Source: Paguma larvata
Taxonomy: Eukaryota; Chordata; Mammalia; Carnivora; Viverridae
Direction of reading: 5' to 3'
Length of the DNA stretch: 64,000 nucleotides
Assembly: GCA_030068075.1 (NCBI GenBank)
Contig: CM057841.1
Coordinates: forward strand, 37,985,030-38,049,029
In this document: piece by piece, positions 12,366 to 25,170 of the stretch
Numbering within the stretch: position 1 is the stretch's first letter
How the letters are laid out: the number at the start of each line of letters is the position of its first letter
Made by a program: the position numbers and the translations under genes
Notes under the pieces: model-generated
What the model was told of the DNA's origin: nothing
Databases searched by the model: none
The model's input: the letters and a program-made list of their open reading frames with translations, nothing else

Positions 12366-14063
12366 CACCTCTCCTCTTTTTGTTTCCTGTGGCAATCTTA
12401 CTGAAGTTCTAATTGTGTCCCACAATACCTACTTCCAGCAAACAATGCTGTCTGAAGGTAAACTCTAAACCCCAAGGAGATTAAGAAAACTGAGCCGAGT
12501 TTCAAAAAAGGTGATTACTATGTAAAATCATGATAGCTCCTTTGCTCCCAGACAAGACACTCACTGGTAAAGTTTTATTAAAGAGAGAATAGGTCTAGTA
12601 TACGTACAAAGGAAACATGCTGCTCTGTAAGACACAGAAAACACTTCTAGTGATAGATGATTATGAATGAATGAGATAATGCTTCAGGACTGAACTTACC
12701 TAAAGCTATAATACAGAAAAAAAGAAAAAAAAATTAAAAGAGGAAAACTAAAACCAATTGTTTAGAGGTTACTGAAAGTAATTCCTGTTTTCCCCCAAAA
12801 GATCATCGAGTTCTCAGATTCTAAGGACAAAGATGGGCTTGTGCCGGGGGCAGGCACGCTGGAGTTCTCCTGCACTTTTTTACAAGTCTCATTCTTCATT
12901 TGGATAAATTGGAACAGAACAGCTGCTTCTAGGCAGACTGACTGCCTACAATTATACTTAATAATATGTTTCCTCATTATTATTTAATCAAAATTAACAG
13001 ATGTATTAGAAAGATAGAAGAAAACATGCTTTCAATCTCACCAGCTCTCATTCTACCTACCCAACTGAGTAGACACAATCCATCCACCCTAGGTCTTCTT
13101 AGCCACTCAACCTCCAGAAAGAATTTATGAAATCTTCCAATGGCTCATACTGATCCTAATCCTATGTGAAAGTTTCCTGTGTTCTTAAATCATGCTGAAA
13201 AGACAGTCCAGCCAGGCAGCTTTAAAGACATATGTCTCTTTGCCTCGAGACAAACAAAAATAAACCTAATCCATCCTTGCAGATAAATTCATCAAAACTC
13301 AAGGCCTGTGGAAATGTTTACTAGTGTGTTCTCTATTTCTTACTTTGGGATATTTGAGCTAGAAAGGACCCGACTAATCATCCAACCCCAATCCCCAGAA
13401 GCAGGGATAAAAATAACAGCATCAGGGTTGAGGTTGAAACCAGAATGGAAGAATCAGGCTTTCTAATTGAACAATATACTTCTTTCACAGACACCGCAGG
13501 GAAACACTGCCTGGTGTGAGGGTGGAGGAGTGAATTGTGTTTTCTTCCAGAATGACCACATGTAAAGATTCTCATCAACCTGTACCCAGGTGAAGGAAAG
13601 GTGTGCGCTCACAACTCCCTTCTTTAGAGAGCATTAGAACATCCCTAGGAGACATAACACAGCACATTTAAGAATGCTCATCTATAACAGTTTTTCCTTG
13701 GGAAGGTATGAAGTCATATAATAACATTTCCAAAAGCTCTAACAGCTTTCTTTCTAAAATCTGAAAGTTTCCCACAAACTCAGACCCAGGTAAGATCTTT
13801 GCCAAAATGTAGGCAACGATTTCACCTAAACCCACAGTATGGTGGTAACTTAATTTATGAAAGAATTTTCAAAAGACAAATTGAATTATACAATGGCAAT
13901 AAAGATAGTTTATTAGATCCCTAATGGGCTCTACAATTTAAATAATCCTAAAACATTAAATAGCTTAATCTCCACTTTGCTTTCTTTCATATATGAAGTT
14001 AATAGTCTTGAAAAACGATTTCATAAGCAGAGGGGTTTTATATTTTTAAGAATAATCTTTCTC

Positions 14064-14281
14064 GGGGCGCCTGGGTGGCTCAGTCGGTTAAGCGACCGAC
14101 TTTGGCTCAGGTCATGATCTCACAGTCTGTGAGTTCGAGCCCCGCATCGGGCTCTGTGCTGATGGCTCAGAGCCTGGAGTCTGCTTCAGATTCTGTATCT
14201 CCCTCTCTCTCTGCCCTTCCCCTGCTCACACTCTGTCTCTATGTCTCTCAAAAATAAATAAAAACATTAAAAAAAAAAAAA
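14064..14281 (+). mobile_element. SINEC SINE with exact TSD
   Basis: A full-length young copy. The 16-bp duplication aagaataatctttctc is exact at 14048-14063 and 14282-14297, indicating recent insertion. It is a candidate for presence/absence differences among felids. Confidence 0.98.
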
Positions 14282-15439
14282 AAGAATAATCTTTCTCTAA
14301 TCTTCTAGTCTCTTTGTTCTCAAGATCTAGATTTTCCCAAACATTCATAGTTCTAATATGACATCCAACCCTCTCCAATCTAGAGTCTCTTAGAGATTAG
14401 AGTGCAGATTACCAAAGATTCTCCCCTTATTCCACCATCCTGCCTTACAGTATGCTGTCTGAAGTAAAAACATATTTCTTTGAGGCCCTATCTGTATTCT
14501 GTTGCACATGCCACCAAAATGATCGGTCAGGAACCCATATACCAGTTATTTATATAGGCACCTGAAGTCTTTGCACTATTATACCCCTATATTTTCTCAT
14601 GGTCCTATTGTGCTTTTCTTCTAATAGAGAACAGCAGTTGAATGACCATGGACTTCTTTAGAGTAGAATGACAATTAACAAACATGTATATGATAATGGA
14701 GATACAAAATTGCCAATGATGCTAAAACTATTAGACAAAAGTCTCATTTTTGAGGAACAAATTTTTTATGCAGTAGCTCTCCACAACTTACTATTTACTA
14801 AGGGAAAAACAGTAGCTTTCTACTAGAGAGACTTGAAAGACCACCAAATGAGCAAAGTAGCACCATCGACATTGGGAAAACACGTGTGATACTAAGAATA
14901 CAACATCACTTCTTCTGGTTTTTCATGCACAAAACATAACCTGTATGCATTCGCAAGGGGTATCAGATCCAAAAATTAAAGAACACTGCATAAAATTCAT
15001 GGCCTATAATACTTCGAGAATAGAGATTTCGAGATAAACTGAAATTGGTTCCAAATGAAAGGAAACAAAAAAGATATCGCAACTATTTGTAGTGTGTCAT
15101 CTTGACCCGGACCAAGAAATATGTATAAAGAACATTATTGGGACAACTGACCAGAATTTTAGATAGTTCTGGATAGGATAATAATGTACCAATGTTACAT
15201 TTCCTGATAATGATAATTATCTTGTGATTAGAAAATATCCCTAAAATGTCCCTAACTTGTTCCCAAATGACTTTGAAGAAAAATATAATATCCATAGGTA
15301 AACAGATAGCAAATGATAAAACAAATGGATCAAAACATAAACAACTGGTAAATATGGGGAGATCTTCCTATTATTCTCCCAACTTTCCTGAAAAGTTGAA
15401 ATTCTATCACAACAAAAGGTGGCCCTCTATGGTAAATAA

Positions 15440-15552
15440 TAACTACAGCTATTCATCACATTTCTACAAGGTGTAAATTTTCTCATTTTACAGGTAAGTA
15501 AGGTGAAGTTTAAGGACCCCAGATTATTTGCATAAGAATGCAGAACTAGTCA
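15440..15552 (-). mobile_element. MIR fragment, split by an LTR
   Basis: 'tctcattttacaggtaagtaaggtgaagtttaagg' and 'gcagaactagtcagtgg' are reverse MIR. It appears to continue at 16363-16440 ('cagaatcaaaattttaaccc') after the LTR insertion. Confidence 0.6.
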
Positions 15553-15633
15553 GTGGCTGTGATGGTTAATTTTATTTGAGAACTTGACTGGGCTAAGGGA
15601 CGCCCAGAGGCATGATAAAACGTTATTTCTGGG

Positions 15634-15752
15634 GGTGCATGGCTAGCTCAATCAGTATAATATATGACTCCTGACCTTGGAATCCTGAGTTCAAGCCACA
15701 CATTGGGCATATACAGCTTACTTAAAAAAACATATGAAAAATCAAAAATGCA
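15634..15752 (+). mobile_element. Old short-form SINEC inside the LTR
   Basis: It carries 'ggtgcatggctagctcaatc', 'gagttcaagccacacattgggc' and 'cagcttacttaaaaaaa', the short, older form without a CT block. The 11-bp duplication ttatttctggg is at 15623-15633 and 15753-15763. Confidence 0.9.
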
Positions 15753-15996
15753 TTATTTCTGGGTGTGTCTGGGAGAGACTGAGTAAAGAAGTAGCTGGGC
15801 ACCACCCAATCCAGTGAGGGCCGGAAGAGAACAAGGTTGAAGAGAGGCCAATTAGTTCTGTGCTTGAATTGGGGCATTCATTTCTTCCTGCCCTTAGGTA
15901 TCAGCATTCCTGGCTCGTAAGCCTTCAGACGTGAACTCGAATTTATGGCATTGATTCTCCTTGTTCTCAGGACTTCACACTGGAATAGAAATTTAG

Positions 15997-16199
15997 CGGG
16001 GCGTCTGGGTGGCTCAGTCAGCTAAGCGTTCGACTTCGGCTCAGGTCATGATCTCACGGTTCATGAGTTCAAGCTCCGTGTCAGGCTCTGTGCTGACAGC
16101 TCAGAGCCTGGACCTGCTTCGGATTCTGTGTCTCACTCTCTCTCTGACTCACTCTCTCTCTCTCAAAAATAAACATTAAAAAAAATAAAAATTAAAAAA
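15997..16199 (+). mobile_element. Young SINEC inside the LTR
   Basis: It starts 'ggggcgtctgggtggctcag' and has the 'gctgacagctcagagcctgg' stretch, a CT block and an A-rich tail. Short flanks (atttagc and atgtagc) resemble an imperfect target duplication. Confidence 0.95.
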
Positions 16200-17019
16200 A
16201 AATGTAGCAATGGCTCCCCTGCATCAAACTTGGGAAGAGCGAATGGTGGGCCTTCTCATCTTCTAGTGTCACATTAGCCAACACCTTATAATAAATCCCT
16301 TTCTATATGTTTACTACCCTATTGATTCTGTTTCTCTGGAGATCCCTGAGAAATACAGTGGCAGAATCAAAATTTTAACCCAGATCTACATCTAAAAGTT
16401 CCCAGTCTATCATGCTGTCTTCAACTAGCCCATCTTGTTCCTAAACAGAGAGGAAGTTGGTACAGACTTCACTGTAGTCCTTTCTTGCTTCCTCTGAGCC
16501 AAGCCTAAGCTCTCATCTTGCAAATAACTGAATCAAGCCCCTCATCTGTTCAGCATTACTGAGAAGACTGAGATACTCGACCTTATAGTTCATGAATCAC
16601 AGGACACGTGGGATGGATAGCAGCACTGCCAGCCACAAAGAGGCTACCTGTCCTTTGGAAAAGAAATTCAAGTCTCTGCTTTCTCTAGTTACCTACTTAT
16701 CTTAGGACTGAAACTTTGCGTTTCTGGTTCCAAAGACTTTTCTCTAAACCCATCTTTTAAACTAATGACTCATTGTGCTGAAAGATTTAATGAAATCAAT
16801 AAGAGGGGGTTACAGAGATTCAGTTCTAAGAAATCAGTAGGATATTACATGGACGGTAAAACTAAGACACTGGGGCATGACAAGCAGATAAATTCAGTTA
16901 AGTCTGAGAGTCTCATTAGCAAACAGAACCAATACACAGCCTTAGAAGGATGAAACTCGTAATGATTAGTGATGCCTCTACATGATCTGATTATTAATAA
17001 GAAGAAGAAGACTAAGAAA

Positions 17020-17200
17020 AATAAAAAGAATAGCTACCATTTACTGAGTGCCTACCAGATAAAATGTGTGGTACTAGTACTCCTCATACGCACTGTCATT
17101 TAATTCAAAACTTAAGCTTGAGCAAATATATTACAGATGGAAAAAACATACAAACAAAACCCATCTGAGCTCAGAAAAGTTGGACAAGCTTTTTCATGGT
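17020..17200 (-). mobile_element. MIR fragment
   Basis: 'agctaccatttactgagtgcctac' followed by 'ctcatacgcactgtcatttaa' and 'attacagatgg' is reverse MIR. Confidence 0.65.
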
Positions 17201-17290
17201 CACATGAATCCGGGCGTGTGACACAACTTCACCACAGTCTTGCTAGGTTATTGCATCTGATAACGGAGAGTTACTGGAATGGAGGGTTGA

Positions 17291-17505
17291 GGGGCACCTG
17301 GGTGGCTCAGTCAGTTAAGCATCCAGCTTTGGCCCAGGTCATGAACTCACGGTTCATGGGTTCAAGCCCCACATTGGGCTCTGTGCTGACAGCTCAGAGC
17401 CTGGAGCCTGCTTCGGATTCTGTGTCTCCCTCTCTCTGTTCCTCCCCTGCTTGCACTTTCCCTCTCTCTCTCTCTCTCTCTCTCTCAAATAAAAAAAGAT
17501 TAAAA
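17291..17505 (+). mobile_element. SINEC SINE
   Basis: It starts ggggcacctgggtggctcag and is full length with CT block and A-rich tail. No clear target duplication was found. Confidence 0.96.
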
Positions 17506-17738
17506 TAAATTTAAAACTTAGAAAAAAATTCTGAGAGTAAAAGGATCATGAAAATTATGGAAGCTATCGGCTAGTTCTTGCATACTTGCATAAACAGCAT
17601 GATGACTGAACCAAAGCTGTAGAGCTAAATACATGCGTATCAGGTATTAGCAGATCTTGATCTGTCTTCACCTCATTGGAAGATTTACCTAATCTCTTGG
17701 GGCATACAGGTTTCTCATCATTGAGAGTATATTAAAAT

Positions 17739-18092
17739 ATTAACAGATTCAAAATGGAGTCACTTAGGCTAAGCCTCATGTCCCCAGATGGAGTTACAGT
17801 TTTAGCTTCTCTCAAAAATGGAATCTTAAACCAGCCAATCTGGAATCTCCTGATCAGCACTAGTGAGCTAATTTTCCCTATAGATTCCCTGCCATTCCCT
17901 AAAGAAAACTGGTCTTGCCATGACTCATCTACTTTTTACTGATATGACTTCTTTGTCCCACTCCCTCCTGCCCATAAAAGTCTTTAATTTTGTATCACTC
18001 CTTGGAGCTTTCTATCTGCTAAATGGGACACTGTCCTATTCATGAAGCCAATAACATCTTTAACATTTACTCAGCAGAATTTTATTCTGTAA
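17739..18092 (+). mobile_element. Probable solo LTR, class I ERV
   Basis: It is the same family as 4205-4600: 'caaaatggagtcacttaggc', 'ctcaaaaatggaatcttaaa', 'ataaaagtct' near the polyadenylation region, 'ttggagctttctatctgct', and an end near 'ttattctgta'. No internal viral genes. Confidence 0.6.
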
Positions 18093-18724
18093 AAGAACTC
18101 TGGAAAAAACTAAGGCACACACACCTAGCTTTGCATGTGTTTCTGATGTTCATATTGTGATCATCAGCATACTTTAAGGACAAGAGGTAAATATGTTTTC
18201 CAAAAAAATAAAGTCATTATGAATCCCTTTCTTATCTTTGAAACACATGACTTAACGACAGTTCATGTTTCAACTTTTTAGAGTAGACCAATTTTCAAAA
18301 TGTTTTTGGAGACAGCTAGAAGAAAAGAGAACATGCATTTATTTAGCATTTACTAGTGTTGGGTATTTTTTATGGTAACAAAAATAATACAGATATCTCA
18401 ATTAACCAACTTTTACTGTGTACTCTCAATCTGACAACAACAAAACAGAAAGAGGTTGCTACAGATATCATGATACAGAAAACAGATAAAAAATAAAAGG
18501 AAATAAAGATTTTTAAAAAGCAAAATCTTAGTTGAATTAATTGGCTGAAATGTTTCTCTGAGCTCAGTTCCTCACATGGTTGCTGGGCAAAGTTAATATA
18601 TATTTTTTTCTCATGTAATACCTGTAGATACAAATTCTGAAGTATTTTTAGTAGAAGTAGTAATTCTAGTAATAGCGGCAGTAACAGATATTTGATGGTG
18701 AATAATTAGTTTTATTATCATTAT

Positions 18725-18885
18725 TATAATTAACCATTACATAGCACCACTATGCACTATTCTAAGTATTATCAATTTCCTATCAACTCAATTAATGTTT
18801 TCAACAACCCTAGAAGGTTAAATGACTCCCCAAGGTCACACAATAGTACCTGCTATTCACTGAGCTAGGAAGGATTCTATACTCA
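18725..18885 (-). mobile_element. MIR fragment
   Basis: 'actatgcactattctaagtatt', 'aacaaccctagaaggttaaatgac' and 'ccaaggtcacacaa' are reverse MIR. Confidence 0.7.
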
Positions 18886-19959
18886 TCTACATAGGTAATA
18901 GAGAAATAGGAATTTTACATGCAGGATAATAACGGATCTGGTTTTGAAATTTAGAAAATTAAGTTGGATGAAACAGAGAAGGTTAGACTGGAACAGCAGG
19001 TCTGACCACTTACATGCAGACTGAGTCAGATAAATTCCAACTCAATCTGAATGGAGTTTTCAGTTCATCTTGTTGGCTTGGGATTCCTGGGTTAGGATGG
19101 AGAGGTGAATTTCAAGAGTCCTGAGAATAATTTAAACCTTGGAATTCAGTTAATCCAAGTTGACATGAGAGTAATACTGTATGTGTGTATGTTTGTGTGG
19201 ATATGTGTGGATATCAGCCTACTGTAAGTATTTCTTTTCAAAAAGTTACCCTGTGGAGACAAATAGCCTGAGGTAAATACACAAACTATACATTCTGCTT
19301 TTGACTGGAGGCTTAACTTGTCAGTGATAATGATTTACATAGTGATCGTCTTTCTCACTGACTAGAAAGTTGAACTAGCTTCAAGCTATGTGCTCTGTTA
19401 AGAGTCAGGAAGACAGAAATCCTTCCTATTTCAAGCTCGCTTGACTACTAATTCTTTTCCAGAGGTGATGTGAAATCAGGATAATTTAGGTGAACTGGTA
19501 GCAGTGTTGCTAAGAAAATGTATGGATATTATAGAGAAAACAGAAAATTGTTGTAAAGAGTCAATAGCCCTCATTTCTTCTAAATGTATTTAGAATATTT
19601 CTATCTCATTTCTTCAAAGTGAATGTTTATTCATCCAGTCTTTACCTCTGTCTTAATCATTTCAGCAAAGGCCCTAGTACATTGTATGTCCCCAATAAAT
19701 ACAGCAGAATAAATATTTTAATCTACTTTAACCCAATAATTTGTTAGCACTTCAGAATAACACATTAATCAACTGTATTGATTTTGAAAATAACACATAA
19801 ATAAACCTGTGGAATATATTAGTTTCTGAATTCGTGTGTGTGTGTGTGTCTGTGTGTATTTGACGAAATGACATAATGTGACTACTTTATCTAAGAACTT
19901 CAACATTTTTTAAGAGATTATATATCAGAACATTTAGAAGCAAAATTTGATGGCAGATA

Positions 19960-20165
19960 TATTTATGTTTGAAATCTGATTCAGCGACTTTCAGCTGGCT
20001 GACTGTAGGCAAATTATACAACCTCATTAAGTCTGTTTATGCCTACAAATTGAAATATATTGCAGTGTGTACCTTATACAGATTTTGTGAGCACTGAATA
20101 ATGTTCATTCTAGTGCTAGCATGAAACTGTTCAAAATGTTAGCTATTAGTGTTATTAACAGCTAT
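19960..20165 (+). mobile_element. MIR fragment
   Basis: 'ctgattcagcgactttcagctggctgactgtaggcaaatta' and 'cctacaaattg' follow MIR order. The tail 'agctattagtgttat' is duplicated nearby. Confidence 0.65.
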
Positions 20166-21369
20166 TAGTGTTATAAAACACCTCATTTCATAAAAATGAC
20201 AGAACAAATCTTAGATGAATTTATAAGATAATACAACTGAGATAATAGATGTACCCATCACTTGTCTAAAAACCTATTTATCAGACATATTTAGCACAAT
20301 ACTTATCTATTAGTAGGAAAGTTAATAATTTGAGTAGGTATGGGGTTTTGGTGGTATGAATGTATGGAAAAGTATATAATACTTATTTGTGGATCTAAAA
20401 GTTCCTTCCCCTCAATATTTATAAAATGTGCCATTGAAAGTTAACTTCTATTTCAATAAATTCCAGATATTTAATAGTAGAGATTTTTTTTACCTATTTA
20501 GAAGTTTGAAGATTTTTTTTTTGAAATTTGCATGAAATAATATAGCCATTGAATAACACTAAGTTATTTTAATATAATAGTTTTCATTATATTTGTTTGA
20601 CTAATATTCTTTTAATGCAACCTTCTTTCCATGTGTTATAGATGGAATATTTTATTGCCATTCATATTATTATGATGGTGGTGATTCTATACTTGTATGT
20701 CAGGAACACTTCGTAATGCCTGACTGTATTTTTTTCTCATGGAATCATTGTTATGCCTACATAACGGAGGAAAATAGTCCTTCCTGCCCCAGCTCATCCC
20801 ACAGTGGTCTACAGTATGGCAGAACTCAAGACCATTACATCCCACCCACGTTGCTCTCCAATTACATGGGTTCTTGAGTGTTGAGTCGAAAGTTGGGGCA
20901 CATCTTCAACCTGTGCCTTCACTTCATCTTCAGAGTAATTATTTTGTTTGTACTGTGACATTTTGAGACATTGCACTCGATTGCCTGTGACTACAGGTAT
21001 CCATTATGTCCCTCTGAATTTTCCTCTTGTTCTTAAGTATTGAATAGCAACTAACAGTTAAGCACATACTTTCACCTATAACTTTAGATGACAAAACACT
21101 CATATTAAAGAACCACTATTCCTTCTACTACCTGAGATTCATTCCTTCCTCAAGTTCAGTGTTTTATCACTTTAGGTGACTCAGAATTCTAGAGAAATAA
21201 AATGTTGGATTTCCAAGGGCCCTAGAGGAGACGGCAGTCATCCATGTCATTTTACAGATATGTAGGATATGGGCACAAATGACAGGACTTAAAAAAATTC
21301 AACATAACGCCAATTAGAGCTTTAATGACAAAAAATTCCAAGGTGTGAAAAGCTTAGGGTAATAACAAC

Positions 21370-21552
21370 TACTCATATTTACTAGACATACTATTATACT
21401 TAGTAGATACTAAGATATTGCATTCATAACTTTAGGAATTCCTAGAGAAAAAAATTGTACAAGTTAATTTTCTAGATGAGGAACCTGAGGCTTAACTAAA
21501 TTAAAAGAGGTTATAAACCACAGAGTATGTCTGTTATGACAGAATTTGAAAC
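21370..21552 (-). mobile_element. MIR fragment
   Basis: 'catatttactagacatactattatac' then 'ctagatgaggaacctgaggcttaac' is reverse MIR. Confidence 0.65.
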
Positions 21553-23199
21553 TTAATTTTGTCTAACTTTAGCGCAGGAGTTCCTTACCACAATAATCCA
21601 GGCTAGCATATTTCTCATTTAGAAAAAAAACAAACCTAAACTTTTGACCAGCAGAGTTCAAATAAGGTACTGCAGGGTGTGGTGGTCCGTATATGCTCTT
21701 TATCTTAGGAATAAATATGGGAGAAAAATATGCTAGCCAGTGTGATTTTAACAAAAAAGTTGTGTTGAAAATCTGCTAAGGTTTCAGAAATTGGTGTTAA
21801 ATACTGTTTCCTAATTATGTGCTAAATGTGTGTTTCTGTGTTCATTTGAGTGTTTATTCCTCATGGAGCTGCAATCCCAAGCCTATAGCTCATAAAGAGG
21901 ATGCCTTGGGTGAAAGAACGTACCTTAGAAAGAATATTTACACTTGAAAATACTAGTCCTTTAAGAGGAAGGAGGTTCAAATTGAAAATTTGCATTTGGT
22001 GCATTAATGCTTCGGTTTAGGGAGAAAAAGCAAACTTAACTCCTTACTTGATGAGACAGAGAAGTTTTTCTTGGGCTGACACACTTATAAAATCTAAAAG
22101 GCCAGAATCTTGTGGAGATTTCAGAGGAATAGACCCAAGAATTTTGCATTTGTAAGAACTCTTCAATGTCTCCAATTCCAAGGCAGGCAGCCTTTCTTTA
22201 GCTACCTCAGAAGTTCTCTCAGGAGAGCAGAGTCTTCAGACACAGACTTTTCCTTCCTTATCACATCTCAGTGAGCAGTTCCCAGACATGCCGATTTACT
22301 TTGTAAATACAACAAAGCTTTTTTTTGCCAGGTCATAGGGTCAAACTGTACCCAGGGCTGGCAATGCCAAGTGACACAGAACTGCTCCACCTTTCCCCAC
22401 CCAAACCCAAACCTGGTGAATATTCTTAGAGAAAACTTCAACTGCCAAGGACTTCCTCAAACATTAACAAAAGAGTTCAATCTTCTTGCAAGTATGGTTT
22501 CCTGGCCTGAACTACATGTCATCTGTAAGTCGGGGTGCTAGGCTGCAGGAAGGAACACAATCTTGGACGGTGTGAAGCTAAGAGGTCACAAGGGAGTTAA
22601 GGTTTGTGAAAGCTTCCCTAATACCCCCTGGGATGATGACCACTACTAATCCAAGTTCTCACTCTTCCTTTGCCAGCATGAGAACGGAAGCAGCGTAGTC
22701 CTTGGATGGCAGAGACCACGTCGACCACACAACAGGCTGATATACTTAAAACATGTCATCTCACGCAGACTTTTCCTATTTCATGGCACCGACATGTTGC
22801 AGGATTAAGGGGTCCACGTCCTAAGAGGCCTGTTCTGTAGTACGACCTGAACCGTAAAAGAAATCTCAACACACTTCCTAGTGGCGAAGAATTACCATGG
22901 AAGAATGTCCACCTTCCTCGATGCTGAGGAATTCACAGAGGCCTCTGAGCAGGCAGTGTGATACTACATACTGAGCAGGACTCAGAAACCCTCATGCCTC
23001 CTGTGGGTCTTGTGCTGTCACAGTCATCCTACTTGGGCCTCGGGGTTGTTGGAATGATCAAAAGAAATATTTGGAAGAGCAAATGGTGTTGTTTAAAAAT
23101 AAGAACTTTTCCATATTCCATAAGAGCATATCCATGTGCAAAGAAACATAAGGAAGAACCAAATAAAGGGAGGGTGGAGGTGGTGGAGTGTAGGCAGGA

Positions 23200-23430
23200 A
23201 GAAGCATGGGTTTTGAAATCAGCTAGTTCTGCATTCCAGTACCCATTCCCCCACTTTATTGGCCATTCTGGGACACTGAATAAATTTCCCTGAACCTAAG
23301 TTTCTTTATACGTTAAGGGTTATTGTGGGAGGTGGGGGTACTGATGTCAACAGCTCTATCTCACATGGTTCAGTGAATGCTAAGTAAGATTTTATATATG
23401 CTAGAAGGCATTAGGTATGTACCAAGTGTT
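23200..23430 (+). mobile_element. MIR fragment
   Basis: 'gcattccagtacccattcccccac' and 'cctgaacctaagtttctttata' match MIR order, ending in 'taggtatgtaccaagtg'. Confidence 0.6.
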
Positions 23431-23514
23431 ATTTTCCTTTGTCCTACCTGTACACATCCTTCAAATTTCACTTTGTCTACTTTTTCTTAAGCCATTAAGA
23501 ACATATTTACTAAA

Positions 23515-23730
23515 GGGGCACCTGGGTGGCTCCATCGGTTAAGCGTTCGACTTCAATTCAGGTCACAATTTCATGGTGCGTGAGCTCAAGCCCTGCATCA
23601 GGCTCTGTGCTGACAGCTCAGAGCCTGGAACCTGCTTCTGATTCTGTGTCTGCCTCTCTCTGCCCCTCCTCTGCTCACAATCTCTCTCCCTCCCCCCCAA
23701 AAAAATTAAACATTTAAAAATTATTTTAAA
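23515..23730 (+). mobile_element. SINEC SINE with TSD
   Basis: It starts ggggcacctgggtggctcca and is full length. Imperfect duplication: aagaacatatttactaaa at 23497-23514 and aagaatatacttattgaaa at 23731-23749. Confidence 0.95.
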
Positions 23731-24414
23731 AAGAATATACTTATTGAAATGTATTTGTCAAGTAAGAGAAACAGCAAACAGTCTTAGCCTCCTCTATGCA
23801 TATTTTGGATTATTTAAAATTAAATACATAAGATAAATTGCTTATCTACTAGAAATAGAAATTCTAATAGTTTTTTCTTCCAATGTTTCAAAAGCCTACT
23901 CCATAATCTTAGAGAGTTTTAGAAGATACACATGGTACAAGGGTTTACCCATAATCCTTCCCCACTTCCCCCCTTCTCTCGTCAACTAGTGCCCATCAGA
24001 ATGAACCCTCAGGATGAACAATTTGATAATTTCATTTAAAGACATTCACTTATTATATCTGATTGGAGGTAAAATGGCCACCATTCAGTTTCTAGCACCA
24101 GTTGCTAGGAAATATATAAATTTAAAAGCCAAAATTCCATTTCTGGGAAAGTTTAGAGGAAAAATCATCATGTTTGCTGGTTCACTCAAATTGTTCTGAC
24201 TTCATGCCAGGTCCTGCCAGCCATGGTTACTCAGCGAATGCCATGTGTCAGAAACAAAACACACTCCTTGTAAAAAAAAAAAAAAAAAAGCAAACCTGTG
24301 TGATCAGAAGTGCCATAAAAGTATGCATAAGCCCATCTGTGCAGAGGCTGAAAGAAATTAGTCTCTTCCTGGTGAAAAATCACTCGGTGGAACCAAATCC
24401 ACTCTGTATGGCTT

Positions 24415-24545
24415 TTCTCTTTCTCTCTCTCTCTCCATCTCTCTCCCTCCCTGTCAGTCTCTCTCTCTCTCTCTCTCCCCCTCTTCTTTTCCTCTCCAGT
24501 ATCCTTCTTCTCCTGCTCTCTCACTCTTCGTCTTCACTCTATCTC
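24415..24545 (+). repeat. (CT)-rich low-complexity tract
   Basis: Long runs of ctctct and ccctcc with few interruptions and no SINE body beside them. Confidence 0.9.
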
Positions 24546-25131
24546 ATTATTTTTTCTGATCCTGTGTGGTTTTTTAAATTCTTGGCTCCTGTGAAAGTCT
24601 CTCAGTTTTTGTTTTTGTATTTTTTTCTGTGTCCACCCTCTTTTCTTAGGTTGCAACATTTGTAATGTGCCTTTCTCTGTGTATTTCAGAATTTTGGTCT
24701 TCTGCTCCATTTGCTGATTGGCTCTATCATTTGTATTCTGTGACCTCACCAGATCATCTTACCTGTTTGTAATTCTTGGGGCTGGGGGTGGGGGGTCTCC
24801 ATGTTTACTGACTGGTCTTTTGGCTTCAACTTGTGTCTCTCATCCAACTTGTGGAAGGGAGAAAAAGCCGCAAATGCTGAAATGCTTTCCCCACAGCCTA
24901 GTTGGGAGGTGGAACTTGGTTTCAGCTCTAAAAATCTAAGAACTTTACATATGAGTTTAATGACAGGAAAAGCAGAGAGAGAGAAATAGTGGCTGTGATC
25001 AATAGGATGGGCCACTGCAAATGTCTAATGATTTCTGAAAACACCTCACGAGGCTGATTGTAAATGTTCCTGCAAAGGCAGGCAGGGACATAATCAGAGG
25101 CTGAGTTCTGCCAAAGCGACACTGCTCTAAG

Positions 25132-25170
25132 GCACACACGCACACGCACACATGTGAACACACACACACG
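25132..25170 (+). repeat. Interrupted (CA)n microsatellite
   Basis: cacacacg and cacacgcaca units, then acacacacac, interrupted by 'catgtga'. Confidence 0.9.

Larger units (their letters stand above)
15558..16357 (+). mobile_element. MLT2-type ERVL solo LTR carrying two SINEs
   Basis: It starts tgtgatggttaattttattt and ends 'tgtttctctggagatccctg...aaataca', matching the MLT2 LTR family. The 5-bp target duplication gtggc (15553-15557 and 16358-16362) is typical of ERVL. Two SINEs (15634-15752 and 15997-16199) are nested inside. There are no viral genes. Confidence 0.88.

Noticed and set aside
24174..24665. 163-codon plus-strand frame
   Set aside because: Much of it is translation of the (CT)n tract (Ser-Leu runs), so it is low-complexity sequence.
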